Of a DNA stretch of 64,000 nucleotides, positions 12,701 to 26,840 are shown one piece after another. The notes under the pieces were generated by a model that was not told where the DNA came from, made no database searches, and worked only from the letters and a program-made list of their open reading frames with translations. The DNA is taken from contig NC_054084.1 of assembly GCF_017562075.2 (NCBI RefSeq), forward strand, positions 1,468,001 through 1,532,000. The letters run 5' to 3'. How positions within the stretch are numbered: the stretch's first letter is position 1; every line of letters starts with the position of its first letter. The position numbers and the translations under genes were made by a program. The stretch is from Anopheles merus (Eukaryota > Arthropoda > Insecta > Diptera > Culicidae).

Positions 12701-14466
12701 GAGTTGGTGCGTAGCTATCATTTACGATTCAAGGAGTTCCTGAACGAAAAGAATATTTGCAATATGAAACATGCGCTGACGGTAAGTTGAAGGTCGCAGT
12801 CGCGATTTGCATTCAGCTGACGTGTGCAAATTACGATGATGATGTTTGTGTATGCGACGAGCCAACGCATCGATTAATGTAATTTAATTCTTTCATTTGT
12901 TGGGACTGCTCTGCGATACGAAAGATTGAAATGGATAAGGGCTTGCAAACGGTGTCACTGACGGCGTTGATGGATTTTGTCATGCGAATGGTGCAAGTGG
13001 TCAAACAACGACCGTCTATCAGCGTGTACGATCTAAAACTGGCCATGAATGTGTCGTTAGGAACGTGCTTTGAATTTGGTGAGCAATATGATCTTCTCTA
13101 AAAGAACGCCCGGATTTTACTTTTCGATCTTTGTTCTGTACTTGTCTCTTTTCCCAAAGGATTTCCCAATCTGGTGTCTGTACTGAACGCTTTTTCGGAC
13201 GTGTTTGTGGCTAGCAATACTACTTTCATCGGTGAAAAAAGTGATATTGAATTAAATCGTGACTGTATTTGTAAGTATGCGCTTTTTTATTGGTAACTAT
13301 TAAACTTGGGTAACTATAACTATCGATCCGTTCACACAGTATCTAAAACATTGAATACATTAGAAGAAAGCTCTTTCATGATGTATGCATCACAGGCTAA
13401 CCTAGCACAAAATAACAAAAATGTAGCAAATGATACTCGCTATCCAGCTGCTCCCATACCTTCTGGAGGTTGTTATCCTAAAGATCCGGTACCATTCCGT
13501 AACATGGCCAACACACAGTACCAGCAGCAGCGCCATTCAGGGGGCAATGATTATGCAAATCCTTTGTTTAAAGCTCTGCAACAACCACCTGCTCCACAAC
13601 CGTTGCAAGCTATACAGCAACATTCGATACAATACAACCAACAGCAGCAAGGACCACCGAATTCTTACTACGCAAACAATCGCATGCAACAGAACACGCT
13701 TCAGCACAATAACTACGGCAATGGAAATAATCCATCAATGCTTTCCACAATGGCACACGGACCATTGATGGGACAGCATTCCAACGAATTTGGCACTCAA
13801 TTTGATAAGGAAAACATCCACCCGCTACCGAACGGTTATGGTATTCAGGGGCTAATGGGCACGAATAGCAATAGTAACAAGTTTCCATCAGCCTTTCCAC
13901 AAGATCAGCAGACAAATGTGTTCCAGTCGCTTAAAATGCCTACTACGAAAGGACTAACAGAGCAATTGGCTATGCATAATCCTCGAGTGCAATGTCAAGA
14001 TAATTGGAAGAAGAAGGGTGAACATTTAACCGATTTGTCGCTATCCCGCAAATCTATGATGGATGTGGTTTCCGCGTACTGGGAGCCACCAAAACCCGAT
14101 ACTCCGACAGAAATGGTAACAATATTCACCTCAATATGTAATCTCCCTCCTTGCTAACTGTTGTCGTTTCATTCCAAAGAATCTTCCATTCTGGCTGGAT
14201 CCTGTCTGGAGTGATTCTCTACAAAACCTGGACAACATTTCCATGCGCTCAGATGCCAGCAAGATGGTATGTAATAATGACCTCTAATAGTGTCAACTAA
14301 CACGTTTTTTCCTATTGCCTTTCTTCAGTCAAGTACCCCTTCTTCGTTACAGCTTAACATTCCTATTCCGGAGCTGAAAACAATCAACAATCTACCGCCC
14401 CTGGATACGCCACTCGCAATGCTGTCGGAGAAACTATCGTCGTTTTCTTTTGATCAAGATAAGTAG
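9788..14466 (+). CDS. Marf1: MARF1-like protein with RRM and LOTUS repeats
   Basis: Ten coding exons, by my splice reading: 9788-9940, 10010-10744, 10814-11489, 11563-12278, 12341-12781, 12925-13078, 13160-13270, 13340-14115, 14180-14266, 14329-14466. All junctions are GT-AG and in frame, giving 1328 residues. The first 240 residues are low-complexity (Ser, Asn, Gln, Pro). An RRM follows at about 244-327. From about 345 to 995 there are seven or eight LOTUS-type repeats with the recurring pattern of a helix, then YHxxFGxQCRxxDYG, then a hydrophobic helix. The tail is Gln/Asn-rich and disordered. This matches Drosophila MARF1, an RNA-binding factor that regulates oocyte mRNAs through CCR4-NOT. 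The NYN nuclease domain of mammalian MARF1 is not seen. The ATG at 9788 is the first in frame. An AATAAA at 15746-15751 fits a 1.3-kb 3' UTR. The donor after exon 8 (GTAACA) is weak. Confidence 0.85.
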
Positions 14467-17400
14467 CGATCATGTCCCTTTCATCCTGACAGGCAGTCGA
14501 TTGAGTCGACCACAAGCTGTCGGTGACGGTTAGGCACTCGCGCGAGACCCTTACAAACGCGGGCGATATCCTTTTCTTGGAGATTGATCGACTGCTTTCC
14601 CTTTCGGTCAAGCTTCATCCCAGCCCGGCAAGGATCATAATCCTGTTTGCCATTGGAAGGATTTTCAAGGAGATCGATTTTCCGAAAGGGATATATTTCA
14701 CTGGAAGTTGAATTGTTCGTGGAAACGATAGTATAGCATCAACGAGGTAATCCAACGATGCTGCATCAGCCCTATTACGCTTAAGTATCATAAAGTACCT
14801 TTCAGGCCCTGTGTGAAGGACTCGATAGTATTTAAGTTTAAATTGATCGTAACGTTAAATTTATTCATCGCCTAGGGAGAAAAGAGACAGTGGGGCCAAT
14901 TAAGCGAACCTGATTCATTACTCAGATCGGGAGCGGTGCAAGCACCAAAGAAAGCTCACCAAAACTCGTACAATTTCTAGTATTTGTGACTATTGGAGAA
15001 GAAACTGGAGGGATGTTACGAAGTCCGAAGGAGTGCGACATTGTACCACAACAAAACATTGTAATGCATAACCCTTTGTACAATGGAACAATCTTGATTC
15101 CGGATCGCTTTTCTGGTCAAAAGCGAGCAACAGTGCCGGAGAGCCAAGATTAGCCAAGTAAACCAAACACACAATGTCCCCTTATCGGTAACGGCAGGAG
15201 TGAGCAGCAAATGAGCCGCGAAACAACATGAACGAATTTACATTCGTGAAAAACACACAGCAAGAAAAGTGCGCAAGTCAAGCTCCCGTGTGCCCGATGC
15301 CGTCGAGGCTTTTAGCAATTATCATAGCTTTATGTGAAACAATTTTAACCGTCATAATTAATAATTTATTATTCGGCCATAAAGAGAAAGGTGTGATTGT
15401 TACCTGTTAGCGAGTGTTTCTGCATGTTATCGATTTTATCGACGCATTGTTTCTGTTATTAAAAGATTTTAATCGTTGAGCTGGGGTTGTGCAATAGCTC
15501 GCTAGATTGTAAGCAAAAGGTGAGGATAATTTTTAGTTAAAAAAAGGCTAGGCCATATCCAATGGTAGGTTCGTTCGCCAATTGTATTGATTGCATGCAT
15601 AAACGTTAATTTGTAGATTTAATCGATTGCTGCGCGAGTGCCATGTTTATGAACAATCAGTTGTCCTTACAAAACACGTCATGTTTGCTTGTGCGAGGCC
15701 TTCAAACCTAAGCTAGTATTAACTTCCACCGTTGTTAATGTACTTAATAAATTTTCTGTTCTTCTGTAATCTGTGTGACTTCCAGCATGATGTGGTCACT
15801 CATTGCCACTATCCTCATAATTCTTTCTAGATGTATCTTCATTTTATTACTGCCTGCCTGAGAGACCATTAATAACATCTTCGAAATCTAAGCAAAAACA
15901 CAATGACTTGTCGTCCGTCTGAATGACCACTCCATTAAAGGAGAACAGGGCCCTTTACAAGCCTTACTACCGAACCGTTAACTGTCGTTTCTAATTATAC
16001 TTGTTTGCCTTTCCCGACCGCCGATGCACATCATAAATTATCAGATACACCTTCGCCACAAGAAGCTTCCAACGGCTCTGTCCCGTCTTAGCTTCCTTTT
16101 CATCATTCCGGGCGCGAATACGTCCGATCAGACGAGATCGGCCAAAAGATCGACTTCTTTACCAGACGATCACTTCATGATTTAACTTCTCAATCGTGCA
16201 AACGTGCACCCATGGACGGTACTCCCTTACCGTCCCAAGGGAACCGCCTGCCATCCGAATATATGTGTCCTGTATGTCGCCCAATCGATCTGTCATTTCG
16301 AAGTCAAGCGCGTACGGTTTCCGCACTTCCCTGTCCGCACTTTCGCCACTTTGCGCAGGGCGTCAGTCAAAATCAAAATCGAAGATGTGACAATAAAATC
16401 CAACACTGCGTCCTGTGACCACGCATCCAGACGCCAGCCCAGGAGCTCATTCCCTTGATTTGCCGTACAAGGCAACACACAAAAGGCGCGTAGACGACCG
16501 ACGAATGGGTGCACACCGTCGTCCTCACCGTCATCATCATCGTCGAGCCGAAGGTTAATTAAAAATCAAAATTATTTAAATAGCGTTCTTATGAGTTATT
16601 AATTTCATTCCTTTGCCGTGTTTGGGGCGCACTGTGGACCTCCTTTAAGACATTCATTCTGTGATATATATTTTTTTCTCTCTCCCGTTCGCTTTCGTCA
16701 GGTAATCGGCGCGCGTTGATCGAGATCCCTTGCCGATGCGCGGCCGGTCGCAGCGACGACGTTATGGTCACGATCGGATCGGAGTTATTTCCTACTCCGA
16801 AGGTGCCTATTGTGCGTGTGCGTGTGAGTCTTCGCTTTCCTTTTTGTCTCATATACACCCAATGAACGCATGCATGCATGCACCCAGCGACATTCTTGCA
16901 CATTTTTCTCCGTTTGTCTGACAATGCGCACGGTATGAGCGCTGGAGATAGAGGTAGGGCGAAGCATTCCGATCGCGAAAAGTGACCGTTCCACCGAAGG
17001 GGTTGCCGTTATGAATTTATTAAACTGAAAGGCGAAGAAGGGATTTTATCGCTCACAAGTGCCTCCCGTTCGCCGGTGAGATGGGTTTCTGTAGGGTGCT
17101 GATGCAGCAAAGTGTTGCCCTAAGACATAATTTGTGTCCGAGCGCGTACCGGAGGGATGATGGACGGTGCATTATGGGTTTGCTGGGTGCTATGTAGTGC
17201 TTCTAGTTCTCAATTCTCAGTTCACGAAAAAACACACATTTATAAAAAGCATTGATTTAAAATGAATGTAAAATTCAACATTCTCTCTGAAAAATGAAAA
17301 CATCACTGCAACATGTCTAAGCCGACGTTCCCGTTTGCATATTCACGAGCGTTCAGTCCAGACGACGAGCTCGAAAGCAGTGTGAACTATCGATTATGGA

Positions 17401-18221
17401 TGAAAATGGAAACATAAATATTCCACTCCAGCAGCGCCGGTGAACCGGTCCGGTTCAACATAGAAATGGAAATCTTTGAATGCATACAGCTCGAGTTAAA
17501 GGCACAAGGAAGGAGCAAATTAAACAAAAAAAACGAAGAGAACTTAAAACGTTATAGCGAATTAATGCCACACACAATCTGCAATCTCGGCAATCGAATC
17601 GCACACACACACACACGCATCTCAATCTCCTGAGCATTAATATTTGACGAACTAATGGGTATGGGTTTGGACAAATACATAATATGCAGAGTCCTGTCTA
17701 ATCAATATGCATCCACATGCTGAAGTGTAGAAGGACCGTTAAAAGAGGGTTTTTTCAACTTCTCTTGTCCATGATGCGTTCTGTTGATCGGCAGACAAAC
17801 GCCGGTGTATGCGTATGAAAATGTTGAAGTTAGTACGATTTAAAATAATCATTAGATTAAGACCTGCCAATCCACAGTAAGACCTAAAAAACCCACCTTC
17901 AAATGCATCCATATTGTACAGGACCTCCACTTCCACCCTTGTGTTTTCACTGTCACAGTACAGGGACTGCTTGCTGAATGCTTTGCATCGGCACCTGAGG
18001 CAATTCTAGGAAGCAATTCTCTTCCTACGCCGGGCCGAATGCGTTCCGTAGGATTCCGTTAGGGTGCGCAGGGATGATTTATTTCACAGTCCGATGTCCG
18101 ATGTCCGAAACCACTAAAGACAGGCTAAAGACAGTCCATCCAGTCTCGGTTCCTCTAGCCCTTTTCGTACCATTGATGGTAGCTAGATGGGCACAATCCA
18201 TTTATGCATTTCTCTCTCCCT

Positions 18222-18259
<38 letters not shown>

Positions 18260-20272
18260 TCCCTCTTTATCTCTCGGTCTATTACTTCGTCCAGATTCCG
18301 TTACACCGATCCGTCATCCCGGGTACGGGAATCCAATAACCGTGAGCCAAAAATCGATCCACCGTTCGTACCATTCGTCACTTCGTAACGTTTGGTGTGT
18401 ATGTGTCTGTGTGTGTGTGTGAGTGCCTGACGCTTGGCTTCTCGGGTTGGCCCCTTTTTTTAAACCCCCTCTTGCCCACTCGATTTCGGATTGATGAGTT
18501 TATGTGATTTATTAGATGCAGATTCGTCCCAACGATCCCTTATACATCGTCGGACACGCTAGAGATATCGTATGCTTGCAAAAATAGTTTTCCTCTCTCT
18601 CTCTCATGCTGTTTCTCTTCCGTTTAATATACAACCAGCGGGTAGGTTTCATGGCAGCAGTTAGTCCTTTTTGCTTATCGACAAACGAACGAGTGAGTGC
18701 GAAAAATATGAACGAATCAGTTTGCATTTGCATAACTGTCCCACATGCAGACTGTGCTGTGTGGAGGGAATTAGTGATTTTTATATTGGAAAATTGTATT
18801 ACCCTGTCCTCGTTTGCTGGAACGAACGAGTTTCGGAACGACATTTAGCTCAGTCTGGAGACGATTTGGTGAATATTGTGTGATTTATTTGAATTGAGAA
18901 GCTAAATACCCTTGAGAGCTACAATTTCAATTTCCAACCACATTATACATGCATCAATCCGACACTTTCACGAATCAATTTTAATAGAACCAATTATGTA
19001 AACCAATCCTTTCATTATAGCTACCACAGCACGTGATCCTTCGCTTTCCGAGAGCACACACACACACACACACCCTGTGCAAAGTTATCGGTGGGCTTAA
19101 GCTACAGCGACAGAGTTTTCGGTTGAATTATTGTGCCCGGTGTCTCTGCACAACGTTTTGTGAAGCTTCACATCAGAAAGCTTCAATTTCAACGCCACCA
19201 GCATCCACCCGCAAAGCCCGCATGACACGAGGCAGGCCGAAGCCATAAAGCCATTCCGGGAATTCAAAGACACCTAGCCGTAATTAGGTAATGAGCGTCG
19301 TACCGACCGGGATCGGGATCGGTATGGATGTTTTATCGGCCGTCGAACATCTTGCCGGTGCCGTACCAACCCGGCCGGAATGCGCATCACAATGTCTCCT
19401 GCAAGTAAGGCAGGACAGATTGACACTGATGCTCTCGGGAGGAGTGTTTTTTTTTCTTCTCCTTCTTCTTCTGTTGCCGTTGCCGATTCTTCAAAGCCCT
19501 TGGCCGTTTCTTTTCAATTCCTTTCTTTTCCTACCTCATCACATGTCGTGTCTCTTGATCCGGTCGCCTATCGGGGTAGATTGAAGTGTGACGAAAAGGA
19601 CGACACCAAACACTGATGGTGTAAATAGCAGTAGAGCAGCTTACATACACTAAGCTCGTAAATTAGCCCCCCCGGTTACAAGGTAAGCAATTGAGATACC
19701 GATCAGGTGTGAAGATAAGCCGAAGCTCATTGTAGACACAAACAAGCACAAACAACCAGTTGTACGGTTTGAGATGAGAACTTATGGTTCATGGGATACA
19801 CGGGAAGAAGTATCGGCGTTTGGAAAGCAATTTAGATACGGCTGGAGCTGACCCACGGTGCCACGGGTTTTTGTCAATGTCTTGCGCCACGAAATTACGC
19901 GCCATAGGTCGTCGAAGACAACGTTAAGCGACAATGTGTGTGATGTTTGTGCGGGGTGCAACAGCTGGCCAGTAATGGCCGACCTGGCTGCCGTTTTCGG
20001 TGGCTCTTTACAGGAGCTTCACGGCTTATCCCTTAGCTTTACGGCTCAATTAAACAGAGTGCGGAGTGACACGCGAGCAAAAGCTGTAATAATGACAACC
20101 CGTAATTGAATGCTGGGAAAACCGATACGAACCATCTGTGAGGAAGCGTGTGCTAATAGTGCCCGCTGGGTGCTGCATTGGATTAAGCTGCACTTTATTG
20201 TGATTTGCTTAACTGCAATTGAATCCGAGTTAATGGCTTCCGTTTTCCGCTGCAGTCGTTCGTCGGTATGAG
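14467..20272. other. Marf1 3' UTR and 4.5-kb intergenic region
   Basis: The first 1.3 kb is AT-rich and ends near an AATAAA at 15746-15751, consistent with the Marf1 3' UTR. The rest has no recognisable gene. It contains CA repeats at about 17601-17617 and 19055-19073, a CT tract at 18223-18255 and a GT tract at about 18407-18421. Near the right end, an AATAAA on the minus strand (plus-strand TTTATT, 20194-20199) lies about 75 nt past the stop of the ionotropic receptor gene and is its likely polyadenylation signal. Confidence 0.5.
18223..18255. repeat. CT dinucleotide microsatellite
   Basis: Uninterrupted CT repeat of about 33 bp in the Marf1 to receptor gap. Short open frames overlapping it are translated repeat. 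Confidence 0.95.
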
Positions 20273-22155
20273 TTAAAATAATTGGCGATGCTTTTTGGAC
20301 TTTTTAAACAACCGTTGTTGTCTGCGTGTTGGCCAACGATTGCGCACGTATCGTTTGAGCAAGAAGCTCAACAGCTCCATCAAAAACACTCCCAACGCCA
20401 ATCCATGACCGATCCCCAGTACGATCCACACCATGATCAGATCGTTGAACGAAATGATCTCATTCTCTACGAACACAAACTTTTGCTCGAACATTTGCCG
20501 ACGATCCTGCTCCGTTTGCCAGTAGCGCATCAGCCCGCTTTCGTAAATACGGTCCAGATAGACCTTAAAGCGTGGATACAACAAAAACGAACACGAAAAC
20601 GTGTAAGAAGCCGGCAAGGAGAGGATATTCTCCGCCACGATGTGCACCCGCGGCCGGACGTTGTACCCGTGCAGGTTGTAATGCCGGGTGGTCCAGCGTA
20701 AGAAAAAATCCCATGCAACAGGACACTGCATCAGGGTGCCGTAGTCCTGCTCACCGTCGAACGTGAACCAGTAGTCTGCCGCCTTCCGCACGCGTCCTGT
20801 TAACGATGGACGAAACGAAAGAACCGTTGCAGTAGCCTCACCTACGTACAGCAGTGTGTCGGTTTGTAGGAATTCGGCCACCGTCTTTGGATCGGGCGGA
20901 TAGCGACTGGAGCTTATGAGCGCCAACAGCTTTGCCTGGTACGCTTCGGAGAGGATGAAAAACACAACCAAACAGCCGAACAGCACGATACGTTCCTTGC
21001 GAGACACGTTGCCAGCGTCCAGGTCCACACCGAAGATGAGAGTGTCGAGTAGGCTGTGCCGAAAGTGGCGCTTAGCTATGCAGGAACCAACCAGCAGGGC
21101 AACTGTCAGTACAATCCAAGCAGTCGAGGCAAACGGTCGCAGGAGATGCTGCAGGATCTCGTACTTTTGCGTTTTGGGAATGATCAGACACACTCCGTTC
21201 ATCTCGGGCAGGACATGCTGCACCGACTTCGTATCCGGCCGGAAGGTTCGATCGATCAAGATCTCTATGTTACCCTCATACAGCTCCTTGTTGAACCATT
21301 CCATCAGCTCCATAGTTGAATTCAGCTCGTAAACGGTCACATGCCAGCGCAGTTTCAGGTGCACCAAAATGGTACGGAACACGTTCCAATCGTAGCCTAC
21401 CGCTTGTCCCTGCTCGTTGATCCGTATACATATTGGAAACCCATAGCCTACTATCTTCACCACTGGGTGACGATCGGCATCGAAGCGATCGGAAAACATT
21501 TCCCGAATAGGAACGTCATGAGGCACGATCACGAGTCCCATGTTATAGTCAGTGCTAATAAGGAGCGGTGGTTGAAATTCAAACGGAGGCGGTACAATCA
21601 CTATAAAGTTGATCGATGAAAACAATTCACTGAGCAGAAACACGATTCGCCCATTCAAGAAACGCAGATCAGACAAAAGGAGTATGATGTAGATGTCCCG
21701 GTTGTTAGCAGCAAAGTAGTTGGGCTGTTGTCGTCCAAACACCTTCACATCGGTGCCCTTAAAAGATGTACAAGTATTCGTATTGTCATCGTGATAACAG
21801 AATGAGGTAGATATTCCAACCATACCATCATAGTGTCGACATCATCTGCTCCCATTATGATCAGCTGTCTAGTTTGAACATGCGACGGCAGAGCGTTGTT
21901 AAACATCGGAATCATTAGTTTGCCTGCTCTCCAAGCAAGCCGATCAATCACAGCTTTGACAAATGACTCATTTGTTCCCGCAAGGGTGTAAGTTTCGATC
22001 GGTATGGAGGTTGATTCGAGAAGAATTCGTTCTACCAAAGAAGCGGTGCTTTCCGCCTTGAAGTCATCTGGAGCGGGCTTTACCACTAAAGAAGCATTAG
22101 CACTGGAGGCGACGAAACACAAGAGTACTACTACACACAGCAGCTTACGCGTCAT
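20273..22155 (-). CDS. Divergent ionotropic receptor (IR family)
   Basis: Variant ionotropic glutamate receptor, expected as a ligand-gated cation-channel subunit in chemosensory neuron membranes. Two exons, 21826-22155 and 20273-21757, flank a 68-bp GT-AG intron (minus strand donor ATG|GTATGG, acceptor TTTTAAG|GGC) and encode 604 residues. Residues 1-21 look like a signal peptide. The order expected of IRs is visible: an extracellular N-terminal part, an S1 half-domain (about 205-310), M1 at about 319-338, a short pore segment, M2 at about 366-391, an S2 half-domain, and M3 at about 549-576, then a basic cytoplasmic tail. It looks like one of the divergent, lineage-specific IRs rather than a conserved co-receptor (IR8a, IR25a), so no number is assigned. 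The ATG at 22155 is preferred over upstream frame because it begins the signal peptide. The gene stands alone, with no IR paralogue in the window. Confidence 0.85.
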
Positions 22156-23275
22156 GTTTAGTTGAAGGTTTGCTAGCTGAAACACAACTGAACGAACTTA
22201 GGTCCTCATCGTCCAACAATTAATATGAGTAATTATAGTAAAAATAAACGTTATTAGCTAAGTCACAAAATTGTTCCCTTGGGGCTGGCAAATCATTTCA
22301 ACTCTGTGTATGGAATAGCTAACTGTCAAGGGATTCATTATCTCAGACCAACATCAACTTTTGTCAACCTGTGGCACAATATTGTGTGATGTTACAAGAG
22401 CGGCATTGGTCAAAGATATTCAATTGCACACTATCGTCTCAACCTACCTTCAATGGAACAAAACCGCTCCCGACGATGCTTTGCTTGATGCCGCCCAGTA
22501 ACAAACCCGGTTTCAACGTTACCATGATGAGCCGCTAAGCTTGAGAAATTAATTATCCCTCAGAAACGCTCACTGCCGTCGTGCTGCTGCTCTGGTGGCG
22601 CTGGTCTCGCTAGTCTAATATTCCACGCCCGTGGAGAAATTTTTCGGTCAATTTAGTTTGCGCGCGCTTACACGATCCGATCGGTACACTGCGCCGATGG
22701 GATGATTTGTGAGAAAATCTTGAGAATGACGAATGATGCTCCGTGACCAAGAGAGGCTCTAGACGAGTGTCCCGTGTGTCCCACGATGATCACCAAGGAA
22801 GGGAGGAAAAAACGATTATCGAGCACGACTTCCGGAAGTGATCTCGTTCTCATCGGGGTCGATGGGAACCCGATCGATGAGTGTGATAGATCGAAAGAAT
22901 TTTTCGCTCTTACTACGAGTACGGCCGGAAGAAGCGGATAAACACGCAGCGAGTTGCGTTGGAGATGGGATGACAAGGAAATATTTTGATTAGCAATGTA
23001 TCATACATTTCGCTTAGTGGTATAATAATAGTTCCTCGTATGTTAAGGTTAAAAGAAGTTTCAGTACAGATTTTCATGCCTGCAAAAAGTCAACCCCGTG
23101 GTAACATCTTCAAATCGATCGTTACTTCAACGGGGGCATTCAAAAGACACCGCGCAAGCACACTGCCCAGTCAAACCCGTTGGCACAAAGCGTCCGAAAT
23201 GCTTTCCGGTCGCTGCGTTAAACCCGTACCGAAGCGATGAAGATAATTAATAAATATGCTCGATCGGTGATTTCT

Positions 23276-23284
<9 letters not shown>

Positions 23285-23316
<32 letters not shown>
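23285..23316. repeat. CT dinucleotide microsatellite followed by a T run
   Basis: About 32 bp of CT repeat running into ten or more T residues. It lies in gene-free DNA. Confidence 0.95.
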
Positions 23317-23324
<8 letters not shown>

Positions 23325-26300
23325 TTACCCGGTGATACTCTCAACGCTTACACCCGCTTCCCGATGCGGTGCAAACGGTGTTCGGTGCGAGGAGGTTTAC
23401 AATTTTTCAGTCTCAATTATGGGCTATTACCTTGTGGGCCTCGCAAGCCGAACCGTAAGCTCCGCCGAGTTACATAAGTACCCGATCGGTATCGGAAAAA
23501 TGTGAATCCCGGCGGAAGTTCTGGAGTGGAGATAAAAAAAAAAAAGCAACACAAACGATCAGTTCGATCAGTAGCTTCAGTAAACCCTCCACACCCCATC
23601 TCGCAGCAAAGCGCCGCATCACTGGAAGCAGTCGATGAGACACAGAAATGTCATTATTGCTTATTAAATTGTTCACCATGCGTGTTAACCAGGCTAGAGC
23701 TTACGGGGTAAGAAACTTGGTTTTTAGCATTCTGAATTCATTCCAGATCGAGCGCACTCGAGATTGGACATCGAGTGGAGGTTAATCGAATTCACCAACA
23801 ATTCACCTTGGAGACTATTCTGTGATCTAATTGGCGATCGAGTCGGAGATAGAGATCTCCGGCAGGTACGGGTAGAACCGAAAGCGCCATCATTTCTGCA
23901 TCGGAAGGGGTAACAATCCTAGCAATGTGACTCGTTTCCGATTGATACTCCGGAGGCCGGCCCGGAGGGGGAGAATGACCTCCGTGGTCGTCGGCCTGCG
24001 TGAAAGCGAAACTCGCGAAGCGCAAGTGTGATTAAACGGGGACCTGCTGATAATCGCCGATAATTACCAATAGCCGGGAAGGGTTCGATTGGCTAGTGCG
24101 TTGGGCAGAGAGTTATTTTGATTTTTCGAGAATTCAATCGATTCTTGACGGGGGGGAAAAGGTTCATTTAAACGGTTCCAACGACAGGATGGCTGTGATT
24201 GTTGAGCGCGACAGTGTTGAGGGTTGTTCGGATTTGCTTCTGAAGTTGTTGAAGAGATAAATGGTCCTTAGCTGTTAGTGTGTTGAAAATGATTTACAAC
24301 ATTATAGGCCATAACTAATAATCACATCATACCAGCGCCTCCAGTCTGGACTTACCTTAATGACTTCAATTGACAAGACCAGTTCTGTGCACGATCTTGC
24401 CCCAAAACTCAGAGAAGATAACACGCTCCTTCGATCCCCAAAGGCTACGAACTTGTGCCGATCTTAAATAACAAGACACAGCCCTTCTTACCGTAATCAG
24501 ATTGCACGCAATTGTTTTTCCCGAAAGGGTCCCTTGGTCGCCGTCGGGAAGGCTCTCGTGCCGGTGAAAGGATGCCGCTTGTTAGGAATCATTTTCAGCT
24601 TAACACCTCCGAGGCAGTTTGCGAGGCGGTGAGTATAAATGGAGCCGATCGAGAGTGTCTTGTCCTGGGGGCCGAATGGCTTTTCTGCGAACGTGTTGAA
24701 ATGCAGCAACGGTCAGCTTAAAAGGCTCATTTCAGCACGCGACACGTTTCTGCCCGGAGCCGATTGGTACGTGTGTTGTGCAGTTGCAACGCCGGTGGAT
24801 TTCAGGATAATGGACTTTTTGAGGTGCTTCTGTTGTTTCTTTTCCCGATTGCAAAGAGGTTCTTTTGAAGTTTTCGAACTTGAACGAATAGATTGTTCTT
24901 GCGGAACTCACAAATCTTGTGTGGTCTCATCGTACTGCCGTCCATAAAATACTCATAGCACACTACGGTTGCTATGCCGTTACACGTCTCTGTTCCGCTC
25001 ACAAGTTTTGGGGAGACTGAGAATAGAAAAAAAAGTCCCTTCCCTCCAAATCCTTCCATTGCTCGGATGAACCCATAGGCAACCATAGCGAATGAATAAA
25101 CCGTGGCCCAACTAAAGCCCATCCTAAAGTCCCGTGAGTATCCATTCTTCGTCATCGACGGCTTATTCTTCACGCCGAAACATCATTTACATCAGTGAGC
25201 ACTAGATGGAGCACCGGATAATTGTGCAACAACAGAGAGCGATAGAGAGAGAGAGAGGGAAAGAAAAAGCACAGAAGATCATAATTTGAATTTAATTAAT
25301 AAGCGTAAACAATCCCTTCCTCCAGTGTGGCGTAGATGTATGTAGATGAGTCAAAGGCAAGCGCAGCCGACCGCCCGCTTACAGTGTTGGCGGCGGAGCA
25401 AACACAGAGGTCACTAGCGCCGTGGGACAGAACAGTGCCGCCCTTTGCCATGCTTGCTTTCTTGTAAGTCATCAGCGTACCGTACCGTGGCTTTACCGTG
25501 GTGGCGGCATCCGTCTTTGTCGACTTTCTCGACACAATTTTGCTACCGTTTTTAGCTTAATCGAGCCGCGCACAGCACCAGAACGATTAGCGGTGATCCT
25601 AATGTGACGGATCGTATGCGTACGTGGGGCTTCTTGTTCTCAGCCCTCAGCTCTAATTACACGCGCGTCCGTCTATGGTGCGATGTTTTAGGAGTATTGC
25701 ACTCTCCCAGTTCCTCATGGAATGAAGGTTTTTTTTCCTTGGTGCCTGGAATTTCCGGCCTCCTGTCTGCAAACACCGTTGCGTACACTGATCATCATCG
25801 CAGTTCGCTTATCGATCGCTAATTGATGTCTTTCGCAGGTTCTCCCAGTGCTGGGAATTTTTCGACCACCGCCGATGACCTCGTGGTCCGAGTACGAGCG
25901 GGTGGAGATGTTTATGATAAATTGTAACACTGGCCAGTGCCGTGGGAACCGATGGGATGATGGTGGTGTGGGTTGATTACCCACGATCGGGCAGGGTGCA
26001 CAGCTACCTGTTGAAATGGTAGTGGCAGCGGTGGCGTCGATAGTGCTGTTGTCCGTTACCTAAACATTTGGCTTTTCCCTTGCCCAGGTATGCGTGCGGT
26101 TAGGGATGTAATTTAATAAAATTGTTACCATTGGCAAGCGGATTCCTTTTCGGGGGCGGGTTCTATACGCGCTTAGGGCAACGATTTATGCTAATCTGGA
26201 TGTGAGACTGTACCAGTTTGTTTGCAACCACATTAATGCGTAGGCTGGAGATTGAGATCGAAATCGGAAGCTACACGGTGCAGCGGAAATACGTACTTGA

Positions 26301-26773
26301 AACCACAAATACAGTCTGCAGTTTTCTAAACTCCCATGACGGACAAGTGTTTTTTTTTATGTTCGCCTTTATCTTCTTTTTTCGATGAAATTGTTTCAAT
26401 ATGAAGTCTAAATAACGTTTTGAGGTTTTTGTTAGATTTTTATGCTGTATCTTTGTCCTTTGTAAGGAAAAGATTTGGTTTGTCATAAGAAAATTTGCCC
26501 ATTTGTGCTTAATTTCCCTGGGAAAGCTTTAGACCAAGATCCCGATAGCCTATTGTTGAGACAAATGATCAATCGTTCATTTTCCTTCTACCAAGCAAAA
26601 AGGGCTCGTTAAGCAAATGAAAGCTTCCATACATAATTACAACCATTTAATTATAACCTTGCAATTTCTTAAACATAACTACCATATTCTCCCATTTAAT
26701 GACATTAAACAGCAACTAGAATGTTAATCAACGCCGTTCCGATCGCAAACTGGGAAGAAAAGCACAAATGGAC

Positions 26774-26776
<3 letters not shown>

Positions 26777-26838
<62 letters not shown>
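26777..26838. repeat. AC dinucleotide microsatellite (31 units)
   Basis: Perfect AC repeat of 62 bp. It produces spurious Cys-Val and Thr-His open frames on both strands, which are not genes. Confidence 0.97.

Positions 26839-26840
<2 letters not shown>

Noticed and set aside
24802..25173. 123-codon minus-strand frame in the gene desert
   Set aside because: Includes a few hydrophobic stretches but no recognisable family, and no neighbouring exon was found to join it.
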